Shown here one piece after another: positions 54,782 to 62,310 of a DNA stretch of 64,000 bases (position 1 is the first letter of the stretch; every line of letters begins with the position of its first letter). The position numbers were made by a program, and so were the translations under genes. The stretch comes from Brachybacterium huguangmaarense. Lineage in GTDB: Bacteria; Actinomycetota; Actinomycetes; Actinomycetales; Dermabacteraceae. The stretch covers positions 682,001 through 746,000 of the forward strand of contig NZ_CP107020.1 of assembly GCF_025725725.1 (NCBI RefSeq). The letters are read 5' to 3'. The notes under the pieces are model-generated. The model searched no databases and had not been told where the DNA came from. It saw nothing but the letters and a program-made list of their open reading frames with translations.

Positions 54782-54865
54782 CATCGAGGATCACGATTCT
54801 GTCGGTATCTGCAGCCACAACGCCCGAAATGTGCACCTCGATTCACGGTTTCGACGACAACGTGC
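54782..54865 (+). repeat. Structured 84-nt repeat, unit 3
   Basis: Begins CATCGAGGATCACGATTCTG; after the same 45-base offset as units 1 and 2 comes AAATGTGCACCTCGATTC, then TTTCGACGACAACGTGC. It lies about 210 bases beyond the stop of the AbiEi/DUF559-like gene, so units bracket that gene. Confidence 0.6.
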
Positions 54866-54897
54866 CACTCGCCCCCCCGCCGCGTACTCGGGCGGGA

Positions 54898-55046
54898 CGC
54901 GCTGAGCTCTTGTCGGCGTCCTCGCCCTCGTGATCAGCGCAGGGCCGCGGAGCGGATCGGCCCGGGCGGATCGCGCTCAGCTCTTGTCGGCGTCCTCGCC
55001 CTCGTGATCAGCGCAGGGCCGCGGAGCGGATCGGCCCGGGCGGATC
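54898..55046 (+). repeat. 74-bp tandem direct repeat, two copies
   Basis: Copies start at 54898 and 54972 and match over 75 bases with a single difference (54904 G, 54978 C). They lie immediately upstream of the TVP38-like gene and may duplicate promoter or operator sequence. Near identity implies recent duplication. Confidence 0.92.
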
Positions 55047-55059
55047 ATGCGGTCCGGGG

Positions 55060-55069
55060 GACAATTGTC
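55060..55069. promoter_or_regulatory. 10-bp palindrome just before the TVP38-like start
   Basis: GACAATTGTC is self-complementary and ends three bases before the ATG at 55073, in A/T-rich contrast to its surroundings. It could be an operator acting at the start of transcription or translation. Confidence 0.3.
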
Positions 55070-55072
55070 GCG

Positions 55073-56302
55073 ATGAACCACACCGACCGGCCCGATCCCG
55101 CCGCCTCCGCGGGCCCCGTCCCCGCGGACCGGAACCTCCCCGACGCCTCCTCCCCTGCGCCGTCCGCCTCGTCGAACGCCCCCTCGTCGAGCGCGACGAT
55201 CTCGACGTCGCCCACCCCGTCAGGCGCCACGGACGCCACGATCTCGATGTCGCCCACCCCGTCAGATGCCACGGACGCCACGATCTCGGCGTCGCCCACC
55301 CCGTCAGACGCCACGGACGCCACGATCTCGACGCCGTCCGCCACGGACACCACGGTCTCGACGCCTTCGCGCACCTCGGGCGCCTCCTCCGCTCCCGACC
55401 TCCACCCGGCCCCCGCGCGTCACTCCGCCGCCTCAGGCAACCACGACGACGCGCTCACCCTCGACGCGCCGCTGAACCCCGACGTGCCCGTCGATCCCGA
55501 CGCCCGCCCGTCGACCGGCACGCCCTTCGACGACGGGGCCGACGAGGACGACGCGACCGACGAGGCCACGCCGCCTCGACGCGCCGGCGTCCCGTGGGGC
55601 TCGATCCTGCGCAACGCCTCGCTCGTGCTCGTCGTGCTCGGGATGCTCTGGCTCGCGCTCAACGTGCGCCTGCCGGACCTCTCGACCCTCGACGAGCGGA
55701 TCGAGGGCTATGGCTGGGCGGGTGTCTTCGTGTTCATCGCGCTCTATGCGGTCGTCGCCCTGACCCCGATCCCCATCACGATCATGGCGGTCGCGGGCGG
55801 CATGGCCTTCGGGGTGCTCCTGGGCACGCCGCTGTCGCTGATCGGCGTGACGCTCGGCAGCTGGGGCGCCTACGGGGCGGCCCGCGGGCTGGGTCAGAAG
55901 ACGGTCCTCAAGATGCTCGGCGGCCACGCCCACGTGGTCGAGTCCCAGCTGGTCGGAGGCGGTTTCTACGCCGTCTGCACGCTCCGCCTCGCCCCGGGCA
56001 TCCCCTACTGGCCCGTCAACTACGGGGCGGGCGCGTTCGGCGTGCCGCACCGGGACTTCCTCGCCGCGACGATCCTCGCCTCGGCGCCCGGCCAGCTCTC
56101 GCTCGTCGCGATCGGGGCGTTCATCGCGGATCCGGGGTGGATCAACGGCTCGGTCGTCGTGATCTCGTGGATCGTCGTGCTCGTGCTGTCGGTGCTCGCC
56201 TTCCGGCGCTGGCGTCGCGACACCCGCTCCGCGGCCCCGGACGCCGGCGCGGCGACGCCCCGTCGCCGCGGTCTCAGGCGCTCCGTCTCGAAGACTGGAT
56301 GA
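55073..56302 (+). CDS. TVP38/TMEM64-family (VTT domain) membrane protein
   Basis: A 409-residue protein. The first ~175 residues are a disordered, Ser/Thr/Pro/Asp-rich stretch that includes three 14-residue repeats (TISTSPTPSGATDA-like, from residue 42). The C-terminal part is a VTT/SNARE-associated domain: hydrophobic helices, FIALYAVVALTPIPITIMAV, GGMAFGVLLGTPLSLIG, GSWGAYGAARGLG and TLRLAPGIPYWPVNYGAGAF. Such proteins belong to the DedA/TMEM41 superfamily linked with lipid scrambling. ATG at 55073 is chosen; an upstream GTG at 55004 lies inside the tandem DNA repeat. The 3' end overlaps the convergent VOC gene by 29 bases. Confidence 0.85.
   Translation: MNHTDRPDPAASAGPVPADRNLPDASSPAPSASSNAPSSSATISTSPTPSGATDATISMSPTPSDATDATISASPTPSDATDATISTPSATDTTVSTPSRTSGASSAPDLHPAPARHSAASGNHDDALTLDAPLNPDVPVDPDARPSTGTPFDDGADEDDATDEATPPRRAGVPWGSILRNASLVLVVLGMLWLALNVRLPDLSTLDERIEGYGWAGVFVFIALYAVVALTPIPITIMAVAGGMAFGVLLGTPLSLIGVTLGSWGAYGAARGLGQKTVLKMLGGHAHVVESQLVGGGFYAVCTLRLAPGIPYWPVNYGAGAFGVPHRDFLAATILASAPGQLSLVAIGAFIADPGWINGSVVVISWIVVLVLSVLAFRRWRRDTRSAAPDAGAATPRRRGLRRSVSKTG
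55196..55345 (+). repeat. 42-bp in-frame tandem repeats in the TVP38-like gene
   Basis: Units begin at 55196, 55238 and 55280, with a partial fourth at 55322; each starts ACGATCTCG and has a 42-base period encoding 14 residues. They are nearly identical and lie in the disordered N-terminal part, so copy number may vary between strains. Confidence 0.85.
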
Positions 56303-57092
56303 CCTGGAACGAGGCCCCCTCCGGGTCGGCGACCGTGGCGAGGTAGCCGAAGGGGCTGTCCTGGGGCCCGTCGAGCACACGACCGCCGAGCTCGACGACG
56401 CGGGCGACCGTCGCGTCGGTGTCCTCGACCTCGAGGTACAGGCGCCAGAAGCCCGGGGCGCCGGCCGGCAGGAACGCGGAGGCGTCGCACAGCCCCGCCG
56501 TGGCCGCCTGGCCCTCCCCGTTCGTGGCGTACCAGAACCCGCTCCCGGACGACCCGCGCATGACCGCGATCTGCCAGCCCAGGGCGTCGCGGTAGAACTG
56601 CTCGGCCACGAGCGCGTCCCCGCTCATGCACTCGAACCAGACGGGCGCCCCCGCGCCGCCGGCCGTGTCGAAGCCGGCGAAGGGGGCGGCCTGCCAGATC
56701 CCGAACGGCGTGCCCACCGCGTCGGCCACGAAGGCCATGCGGCCGACGTCCGGCACGTCGACGGGACCGAAGACGAGGCTCCCGCCGGCGTCGGCGATCG
56801 CGGCGGAGGTGCGCTCGACGTCGTCCGTCGCGAGGTAGACGGTCCAGGCCGACGGCGCCTCGTCCGCGGGCAGCGGCGTGCCGTCGGCGTCCATGGCGAG
56901 CATGAGGCCGGCCACCGGACGTCCGTCGACGGAGGCCCGCTGATAGTGGTGGGTCTCCGGCCCCGCGTCCTCGAAGGTCCAGCCGAACAGATCGCCGTAG
57001 AACGACTGGGCGCTCTCGAGGTCGTGGCAGCTGAGATCCATCCAGGTGGGTGCGCCGAGAGGGCGCGGGGCGATCGTGTCGGTGTGGTTCAT
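56274..57092 (-). CDS. VOC-family protein with two glyoxalase-like domains
   Basis: A 272-residue cytoplasmic protein made of two glyoxalase/bleomycin-resistance folds. The first opens with PTWMDLSCHDLESAQSFYGD and LFGWTFEDAGPETHHY; the second with PVWFECMSGDALVAEQFYRD and ALGWQIAVMRG, ending with PFGYLATVADPEGASFQVIQ. The PEGASFQ ending contains the usual terminal metal-ligand glutamate position, but the full set of ligands is unclear. Substrate unknown. ATG at 57092 has AGGAG six bases upstream. A C12 homopolymer lies in the untranslated region, 59 bases before the start codon. Confidence 0.85.
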   Translation of the reverse strand: MNHTDTIAPRPLGAPTWMDLSCHDLESAQSFYGDLFGWTFEDAGPETHHYQRASVDGRPVAGLMLAMDADGTPLPADEAPSAWTVYLATDDVERTSAAIADAGGSLVFGPVDVPDVGRMAFVADAVGTPFGIWQAAPFAGFDTAGGAGAPVWFECMSGDALVAEQFYRDALGWQIAVMRGSSGSGFWYATNGEGQAATAGLCDASAFLPAGAPGFWRLYLEVEDTDATVARVVELGGRVLDGPQDSPFGYLATVADPEGASFQVIQSSRRSA

Positions 57093-57150
57093 GGCGACTC
57101 CTGTGGTCGGGTCGGTGCCCCGTGGCTCCCCTCTTCGCGGCACGGCCGCG

Positions 57151-57162
57151 CCCCCCCCCCCC
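57151..57162. repeat. C12/G12 homopolymer upstream of the VOC gene
   Basis: Twelve consecutive C on the plus strand (G on the coding strand of the VOC gene). Tracts this long slip during replication and can alter promoter spacing; they are also error-prone in assemblies. Confidence 0.9.
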
Positions 57163-57235
57163 GGGAGCGACGGGCGGATGGGGACAGCGTAGGGACTGCG
57201 GGATCGCTCGCCCAGGGAGGTCCGCCGATCGGGGC

Positions 57236-58402
57236 TCAGGGGCGGCGGAAGACGAGGACCTTCTGCACGACGAAGCTGAGCGAGAACAGCAGCAGGTCGG
57301 CGGCGATCTTGGCGGGCACGGCCGCGAGGCCGAGCGCCATCAGGGCGTCCACGAGCAGGATGCCGCCGCCGAGCACCGCGCCCGCGAGCAGCGCGTAACG
57401 CAGGGCTGCCCGTCCCAGAGGCGCGGCCAGGCCGCCCCGGAAGACGACCCAGCGGTTCATCGAGAAGTTCCCCGCCGAGCTCACGAGGCGCGCGATCGCG
57501 AGGGCGGGCGCGACGGGCAGGCCGATCGCGGTCAGCATCCAGAAGATCCCGGTGTCGACCGTGAAGGCCGCGAGCGAGGACGCGGCGAAGGCGAGCACGG
57601 GGCCGAGCACCCGCAGCGAGTCCCGGACGGGCCGGAAGTGGCTCGAGGCGTTGTCGTCCTCGTAGACCGTGCTGATCGGGACCTGATGCAGCCCGATGCC
57701 GTCGCGCGCCGCGCGCACGAGCATCGTGTACTCGTACTCGTAGCGATCGCCGGGCAGGGTCCGCGCCCACGTCAGGTGCCGCGCCGGGATGCCCCGCAGC
57801 CCTGTCTGGGTGTCGCCGAGGGAGACGCCCGCCGCGGCACGGAAGGCGAGCGAGCTGAGGGCGTTGCCGAAGCGGCTGCGCAGGGGCACCTCGCCGTCGA
57901 AGGCGCGCACGCCGAGCACGATCGGGGCGCGGTCCGCGGAGCCGCTGCGGCCGAGCTCCTCGCGGAGGCGCCGGATGTCGACGAGGGTGTGCTGGCCGTC
58001 GGCGTCGGCCGTGACGACGTCCGACCCGGGGAAGCAGCGCTGGGCCGCGGCGAACGCCTCGCGCAGGGCCGTGCCCTTGCCGCGGTTGTGAGCACAGCGC
58101 AGCACGCGGGCGCCCGCGAGCTCGCAGCGGTCGAAGACGACGTCGAAGCGCGGGCCCGAGCCGTCGTCGACCACGATCACGTCGATGCCCTCGGCGGCGA
58201 GGTCTCCCACGAGCCTCACCAGCTCGGGGCCGGGCTCGAGCGCGGGGATCGCGACCACGGCGCCGGGGCCGCGAGGGGCGGTCCCGTCGCTCGTCGGGGC
58301 GGGGGCCAGGACGGCGCGAGGGCTGTCGGCCTGCGTGAGCGGCGGGGTCAGCGGCCTCGCACGGCCGGGCAGGGGTGCCGGAGCTGCGGTCATCGCGCTC
58401 AC
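57236..58402 (-). CDS. GT2 glycosyltransferase fused to a GtrA-like membrane domain
   Basis: A 388-residue protein. Residues ~45-245 form a GT-A glycosyltransferase of the dolichyl-phosphate-sugar synthase type (VVAIPALEPGPELVRLVGDL, DVIVVDDGSG, VVTADADGQHTLVDIRRLRE with the DAD metal motif, TQTGLRGIP). Residues ~270-388 form a GtrA-like four-helix domain (VDTGIFWMLTAIGLPV, SSAGNFSMNRWVVFRGG, LSFVVQKVLVFRR). The fusion is expected to make and/or flip polyprenyl-linked sugars for wall or EPS glycosylation. A GTG start at 58402 overlaps the stop of the phosphodiester glycosidase gene. Confidence 0.88.
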   Translation of the reverse strand: MSAMTAAPAPLPGRARPLTPPLTQADSPRAVLAPAPTSDGTAPRGPGAVVAIPALEPGPELVRLVGDLAAEGIDVIVVDDGSGPRFDVVFDRCELAGARVLRCAHNRGKGTALREAFAAAQRCFPGSDVVTADADGQHTLVDIRRLREELGRSGSADRAPIVLGVRAFDGEVPLRSRFGNALSSLAFRAAAGVSLGDTQTGLRGIPARHLTWARTLPGDRYEYEYTMLVRAARDGIGLHQVPISTVYEDDNASSHFRPVRDSLRVLGPVLAFAASSLAAFTVDTGIFWMLTAIGLPVAPALAIARLVSSAGNFSMNRWVVFRGGLAAPLGRAALRYALLAGAVLGGGILLVDALMALGLAAVPAKIAADLLLFSLSFVVQKVLVFRRP

Positions 58403-59391
58403 CCGGCCACGTACAGGATGTCGGAGGTGCCGCGCTCGCCGCCGTTCGAGGGCTGGTTGACGATGTCGCCGTCGAAGATCATGACCGAGGAGCCGCCGCC
58501 GTCGAGGTTGTAGCCGCCCGTGCAGCCCAGGGAGAGCAGGATCTGGCCGAGCTCGGGGAGCGTGGCCCCGGCCGAGTAACCCTCCGACCGGCCGTCGACC
58601 ACGAGGAACACGAGGTGGTTGTCGTCGATCACGCCCACCGCGGTGCGGGGCTGCTTGCCCTGGATGGAGTGGTTGCCGATGTTGGTGTCGATCTCGACGT
58701 CCTCGACCCCGTCGGGCACCGCGCCGTCCACGAGCACCGCCGGCCCGAAGCTGAGGGTGTTCCAGACCCCCGCGGCGAGGAGCGTGTCCGCGTCGGTCGT
58801 CGTCTCGTCGTAGATCCTGATCGAGCCGTCGCGGTAGAACGCCATCCCGGTGCGCGCCGGCTCGTCCCGGTAGGAGACCCCGTTGCGGATCTCGATGCCG
58901 GTGTCGCGGAAGCCGTAGTAGTCGCCGTTGATGGCGAGCACCGCATCGTGCGCGGCCGCCATCGCCGACGGCTTCTCGATGATCGACTGGCCGAACTCGT
59001 CGTTCGCGAAGGCGGAGCGGATCACGGTCGCGTCGGTGACCTGGATGTCGGCCGCGTACCAGGCCAGGGCCTCGGAGCCCGAGCCGGTCGCGGTCGAGGT
59101 GAGCGTGATCGTGGTGGTCGAGGACGTGTACCCGGTGGCCGAGTAGGCGCCGTCGGTCGAGCTGACCGTGCTGACGCCGGCGGCGGTCTCGGCGACGCCC
59201 ACGTCCGCGACCTCGACCTTGTCGCGCACGTACCGGTCGTACGCCCAGGCGCCGGTGCCGCCGGTCGCGGCGAGGAGCCCGACGCCGCCGCCGAGCAGGA
59301 CCCGGCGGGTCACACGGCGGGATCGGGGGCGTGGGCCCTTGCCGTCGGTCGGCGGTGGGGCGATGTCGGTGTCGGGGTGCTCGTTGTGCAT
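58399..59391 (-). CDS. Tat-exported phosphodiester glycosidase-like protein (NAGPA family)
   Basis: A 330-residue exported protein. The N-terminus has an RRVTRRVLLGGGVGLLAATG twin-arginine-type signal, after a basic stretch. The mature part contains the NAGPA domain: AAAHDAVLAINGDYYGFRDT, YNLDGGGSSVMIFDGDIVNQ and TSDILYVAG. Family members cleave or bind GlcNAc-1-phosphodiester linkages, and several act on exopolysaccharides or phosphorylated wall polymers. It is coupled to the GT2-GtrA gene by GTGA, so both probably act on the same surface glycan. Confidence 0.85.
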   Translation of the reverse strand: MHNEHPDTDIAPPPTDGKGPRPRSRRVTRRVLLGGGVGLLAATGGTGAWAYDRYVRDKVEVADVGVAETAAGVSTVSSTDGAYSATGYTSSTTTITLTSTATGSGSEALAWYAADIQVTDATVIRSAFANDEFGQSIIEKPSAMAAAHDAVLAINGDYYGFRDTGIEIRNGVSYRDEPARTGMAFYRDGSIRIYDETTTDADTLLAAGVWNTLSFGPAVLVDGAVPDGVEDVEIDTNIGNHSIQGKQPRTAVGVIDDNHLVFLVVDGRSEGYSAGATLPELGQILLSLGCTGGYNLDGGGSSVMIFDGDIVNQPSNGGERGTSDILYVAG

Positions 59392-59464
59392 GGCACGAGG
59401 CTCGGGCCCGTACTTGTGCGGGGCACCCCGGTGGGGCTGTGCAGGTGCTGTGCGGCGGGCCGCG

Positions 59465-59692
59465 TCAGCGCCGGGGCGCTCCCCCGCGTCCGAACGCCTT
59501 GGGGCCGAACATCGAGAGCATGACCACGAGGTCCACGACGGCGACGCCGACCAGGATCCACCGCACCGGGGGCTGAAGCAGGAACAGCCCCATCGCAGCG
59601 ATCAGGATCGCCGCGATCACGGCGGCCACCACGACCAGCTGCGCGGCGCGCTGCTCGGGCGGGCGGGGTGCGGGCGGCGGGGAGAGCGTCAT
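59465..59692 (-). CDS. Small two-helix membrane protein of unknown function
   Basis: A 75-residue product with a Pro-rich start, hydrophobic segments VVVAAVIAAILIAAMGLFLL and WILVGVAVVDLVVMLSMF, and a basic tail. Gene-like composition and membrane topology support it being real; no family was recognised. Orientation matches the phosphodiester glycosidase upstream gene group. Confidence 0.5.
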   Translation of the reverse strand: MTLSPPPAPRPPEQRAAQLVVVAAVIAAILIAAMGLFLLQPPVRWILVGVAVVDLVVMLSMFGPKAFGRGGAPRR

Positions 59693-59777
59693 GCGGCCAC
59701 CCTAGTCAGCGCCTGCGCGAGGCGGGCCGGCAGGGCAGCCCGCGCCCTGCCGGCTCTCCGCCGCGCGCCGGGCCCCG

Positions 59778-61223
59778 TCACCGGGCGCACGGGGCGGCCT
59801 CGAGCCGGGCGAGCACCTCGTCGAGGTCCTCGCGCGAGCGGTGCACGCCGTCGCGCACCACCCCGGCGATGCCGTGCAGGGCCCGATGGTCGGCCACGGG
59901 GTTCTCCTCGAGGAGCACGAGGTCGGCCTCGAAGCCGAGCTCGACCCGGCCCGCGACGTCCTGGCGCCCGAAGAAGCGTGCCGCGTCGAGCGTGGCCATC
60001 TGCAGGATCCGCAGCGGGGAGACCCCGGAGCCGGCGAGCAGGTCGAACTCGTCGTGGATCGCGAGGCCCGGGATCACCCAGCCGGCCCCGTCGGCGTCGG
60101 TGCCCACCAGCATCGGCACCCCCGCCTCCGCGAACACGCGGGTGAGGCGGCGCTTGGCCTCCCAGTCCTCCGCGAGCGCGTCCTGGGTGGCGCCGGGCAG
60201 CTCGGCGAGGGTCGCCGAGGCGTCCTTCCAGGCCGCGAGCTCCTCAGGGTGGACGTACTTCGCGCGCGGATCGTCCAGATGGACGGGCTGGTCGCCGAAG
60301 TTCTGGGTGTGCAGACGGATGAGGGTCGGGCAGTTCCAGGTCTCGTGCTCGACGAACAGCGCCGCGAGCTCCTGGGCCTTGCGCTCGTCGTAGGTGCGGC
60401 CGGCCAGCTCGTACGCCGCCGCGACCTGCGCGCTCGTGCTCTTGGACGGGTTGACGACCATCTTCAGCAGGGACTTCTCGAAGGCCTTGGACAGGAACCG
60501 AAGCGGCGGCAGCGGGGGCAGCGACCGGCTCATGGCCCGCACCTGCTCCTCGCGCCGCGAGCTCGCCGCCACGAGCGCCGTGCGCGGCCCCAGATGCTCG
60601 ATGCAGCGCAGCCCCTCGCGGGCCGCCTCCCGGGGGTCGAGATCCTCCGGCAGATGGCCCGCCATCGGGATCCCGGCCTCGTTCGCCGCGCGGAGGGCGG
60701 CCATGAACGTGCGGGCGGAGGTGAAGGCGGCCTTGATGAAATCGGCGCCGTGCTCGGCCTCGTGCCGCACCGTGCGGGCCGCTGCGCTCGCGGTGCCGGC
60801 GTTCAAGGGGGTGAGCAGCTCCCCCGGGAGGGCCAGCAGGCGGGGCGCGCCCGGAGGCTCGCGCAGGGTGCCGGCCGCACGGCGCTCGAGGAGCTCGTCG
60901 CTCCCGGACATCTGGCGGTAGCCCGCGACGCCCGCGGCGAGCATGAGGGCGTAGGCGCCGTCGACCTCGTCGGGGTGGTTGAGCGGATGGGCGTGGGCGT
61001 CGACGAAGGCGGGGATCACGCAGCGCCCCGCGGCGTCGACCACCGCGACGTCCGGGCCGTGGCCCTCGGGCGCATGGGCGGAGATCGACGCGATCGTGCC
61101 CCCGTCCAGACGGATGTCCTGGTGAGGGGTGCTCGTCCCCCTCTCCACGTCGATCACGGTGACGTCGGCGAGGACCGTCGGTCCCTCTCGGGCGGGTGTC
61201 GTGACAGAGGCGGAATCAGGCAT
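59778..61223 (-). CDS. Amidohydrolase-superfamily protein
   Basis: A 481-residue metal-dependent hydrolase. The N-terminal barrel has VIPAFVDAHAHPLNHPDEVD with the HxH pair, IPMAGHLPEDLDPREAAREG and CIEHLGPRTALVAAS provide further histidines, and GVPMLVGTDADGAGWVIPGL carries the catalytic aspartate. The C-terminus returns to the composite-domain pattern VELGFEADLVLLEENPVADH. This resembles imidazolonepropionase-like or prolidase-like members of the family; the substrate is unknown. ATG 61223 lies six bases after TAGCCT (61235-61230, minus strand), with no ribosome site, suggesting leaderless translation. It diverges from crtB. Confidence 0.88.
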   Translation of the reverse strand: MPDSASVTTPAREGPTVLADVTVIDVERGTSTPHQDIRLDGGTIASISAHAPEGHGPDVAVVDAAGRCVIPAFVDAHAHPLNHPDEVDGAYALMLAAGVAGYRQMSGSDELLERRAAGTLREPPGAPRLLALPGELLTPLNAGTASAAARTVRHEAEHGADFIKAAFTSARTFMAALRAANEAGIPMAGHLPEDLDPREAAREGLRCIEHLGPRTALVAASSRREEQVRAMSRSLPPLPPLRFLSKAFEKSLLKMVVNPSKSTSAQVAAAYELAGRTYDERKAQELAALFVEHETWNCPTLIRLHTQNFGDQPVHLDDPRAKYVHPEELAAWKDASATLAELPGATQDALAEDWEAKRRLTRVFAEAGVPMLVGTDADGAGWVIPGLAIHDEFDLLAGSGVSPLRILQMATLDAARFFGRQDVAGRVELGFEADLVLLEENPVADHRALHGIAGVVRDGVHRSREDLDEVLARLEAAPCAR

Positions 61224-61332
61224 ATGGGCAGGCTACGTGAGGAATCTCGCCCGTGGTCGACAATCGGCGCCGACCCTCGACCGGCCGGTCGGAGGCCGCC
61301 GTCCGGGCAGGGCGCCGTGGTGTACTGGCCGG

Positions 61333-62310
61333 ATGGAGCCACGACGCCGCGTCGGCCTACGCCGACCCGCGAGGACCGCGCTGGACGACTACGACCGGGC
61401 TGCCGAGGCCGCCGCGGCGACCGTGATCGCCCGGTACTCGACCTCCTTCGGCCTCGCGACCCGGCTGCTGCACGGCGTGGTCCGTCGACGCACCCGGTCC
61501 GTGTACGCCCTCGTGCGGGTGGCCGACGAGATCGTCGACGGCGCCGCCGCCGGTGCCGGGCTCGGCCCGGACGTGATCGCGCAGCGCCTCGACGACTACG
61601 AGCGCGAGACGGAGACGGCGCTCGCCACCGGCTTCAGCACCGATCTCGTGGTCCACGCCTTCGCGACCGCGGCCCGCGCGACGGGCATCGGCACCGACCT
61701 CACCCGGCCCTTCTTCGCCGCGATGCGCGCCGACCTCGCGATCTCCGCGCACACCGAGGACACCTTCGAGCGCTACGTCTACGGCTCCGCGGAGGTGGTC
61801 GGGCTGATGTGCCTGCGGGTCTTCATGACGGATGCGGCGGAGACACCGGTCGAGCCGCCGCCGCACCTCGTGACCGGCGCCCGGCGGCTCGGGGCCGCCT
61901 TCCAGAAGGTCAACTTCCTGCGGGATCTCGCGGCCGACGTCGGCGAGCGCGGCCGCGCCTACTTCCCCGGCGTCGACCCCGTGCAGCTGGACGACGCCGA
62001 CCGCGACCGGCTGCTCGCGGACATCGACGCCGATCTCGCGGCGGCCCGCGCGGTGATCGACGAGCTGCCGGGCTCGAGCCGCCTCGCCGTGCTCTCGGCC
62101 CACGACCTGTTCGCCGAGCTCTCCCGGTGCCTGGCCCGCGTCCCCGCGAGCACGCTGCTGACGACGCGGGTTCGCGTGCCCGATGCTCGCAAGGCGCTCG
62201 TCGTGGCCCGCGCGGCCGCCGTCGAGCGGCGCGGCCGCGGAGCCCGGCCGCGGACCGGGGACGAGGCTCGTCGTGCGTCGGGCTCCGGCGGCGCGGGGAC
62301 CGGGCCGTGA
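61333..62310 (+). CDS. crtB: Phytoene synthase CrtB
   Basis: Condenses two geranylgeranyl diphosphate molecules to phytoene, the first carotenoid step. The 325-residue protein contains STSFGLATRLLHGVVRRRTR, the first Asp-rich motif DEIVD at residues 65-69, the YVYGSAEVVGLMCLRVF helix and the second motif FLRDLAADVGERGRAYFP (D198, D202). A squalene synthase function is less likely given the neighbour crtI. ATG at 61333 has little ribosome-binding signal. The stop overlaps the crtI start (GTGA). Confidence 0.94.
   Translation: MEPRRRVGLRRPARTALDDYDRAAEAAAATVIARYSTSFGLATRLLHGVVRRRTRSVYALVRVADEIVDGAAAGAGLGPDVIAQRLDDYERETETALATGFSTDLVVHAFATAARATGIGTDLTRPFFAAMRADLAISAHTEDTFERYVYGSAEVVGLMCLRVFMTDAAETPVEPPPHLVTGARRLGAAFQKVNFLRDLAADVGERGRAYFPGVDPVQLDDADRDRLLADIDADLAAARAVIDELPGSSRLAVLSAHDLFAELSRCLARVPASTLLTTRVRVPDARKALVVARAAAVERRGRGARPRTGDEARRASGSGGAGTGP

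Noticed and set aside
59841-62306. Upstream extension of the crtI frame
   Set aside because: The extension is antisense to the amidohydrolase and out of frame with crtB; real CrtI begins at 62307 with its FAD motif.
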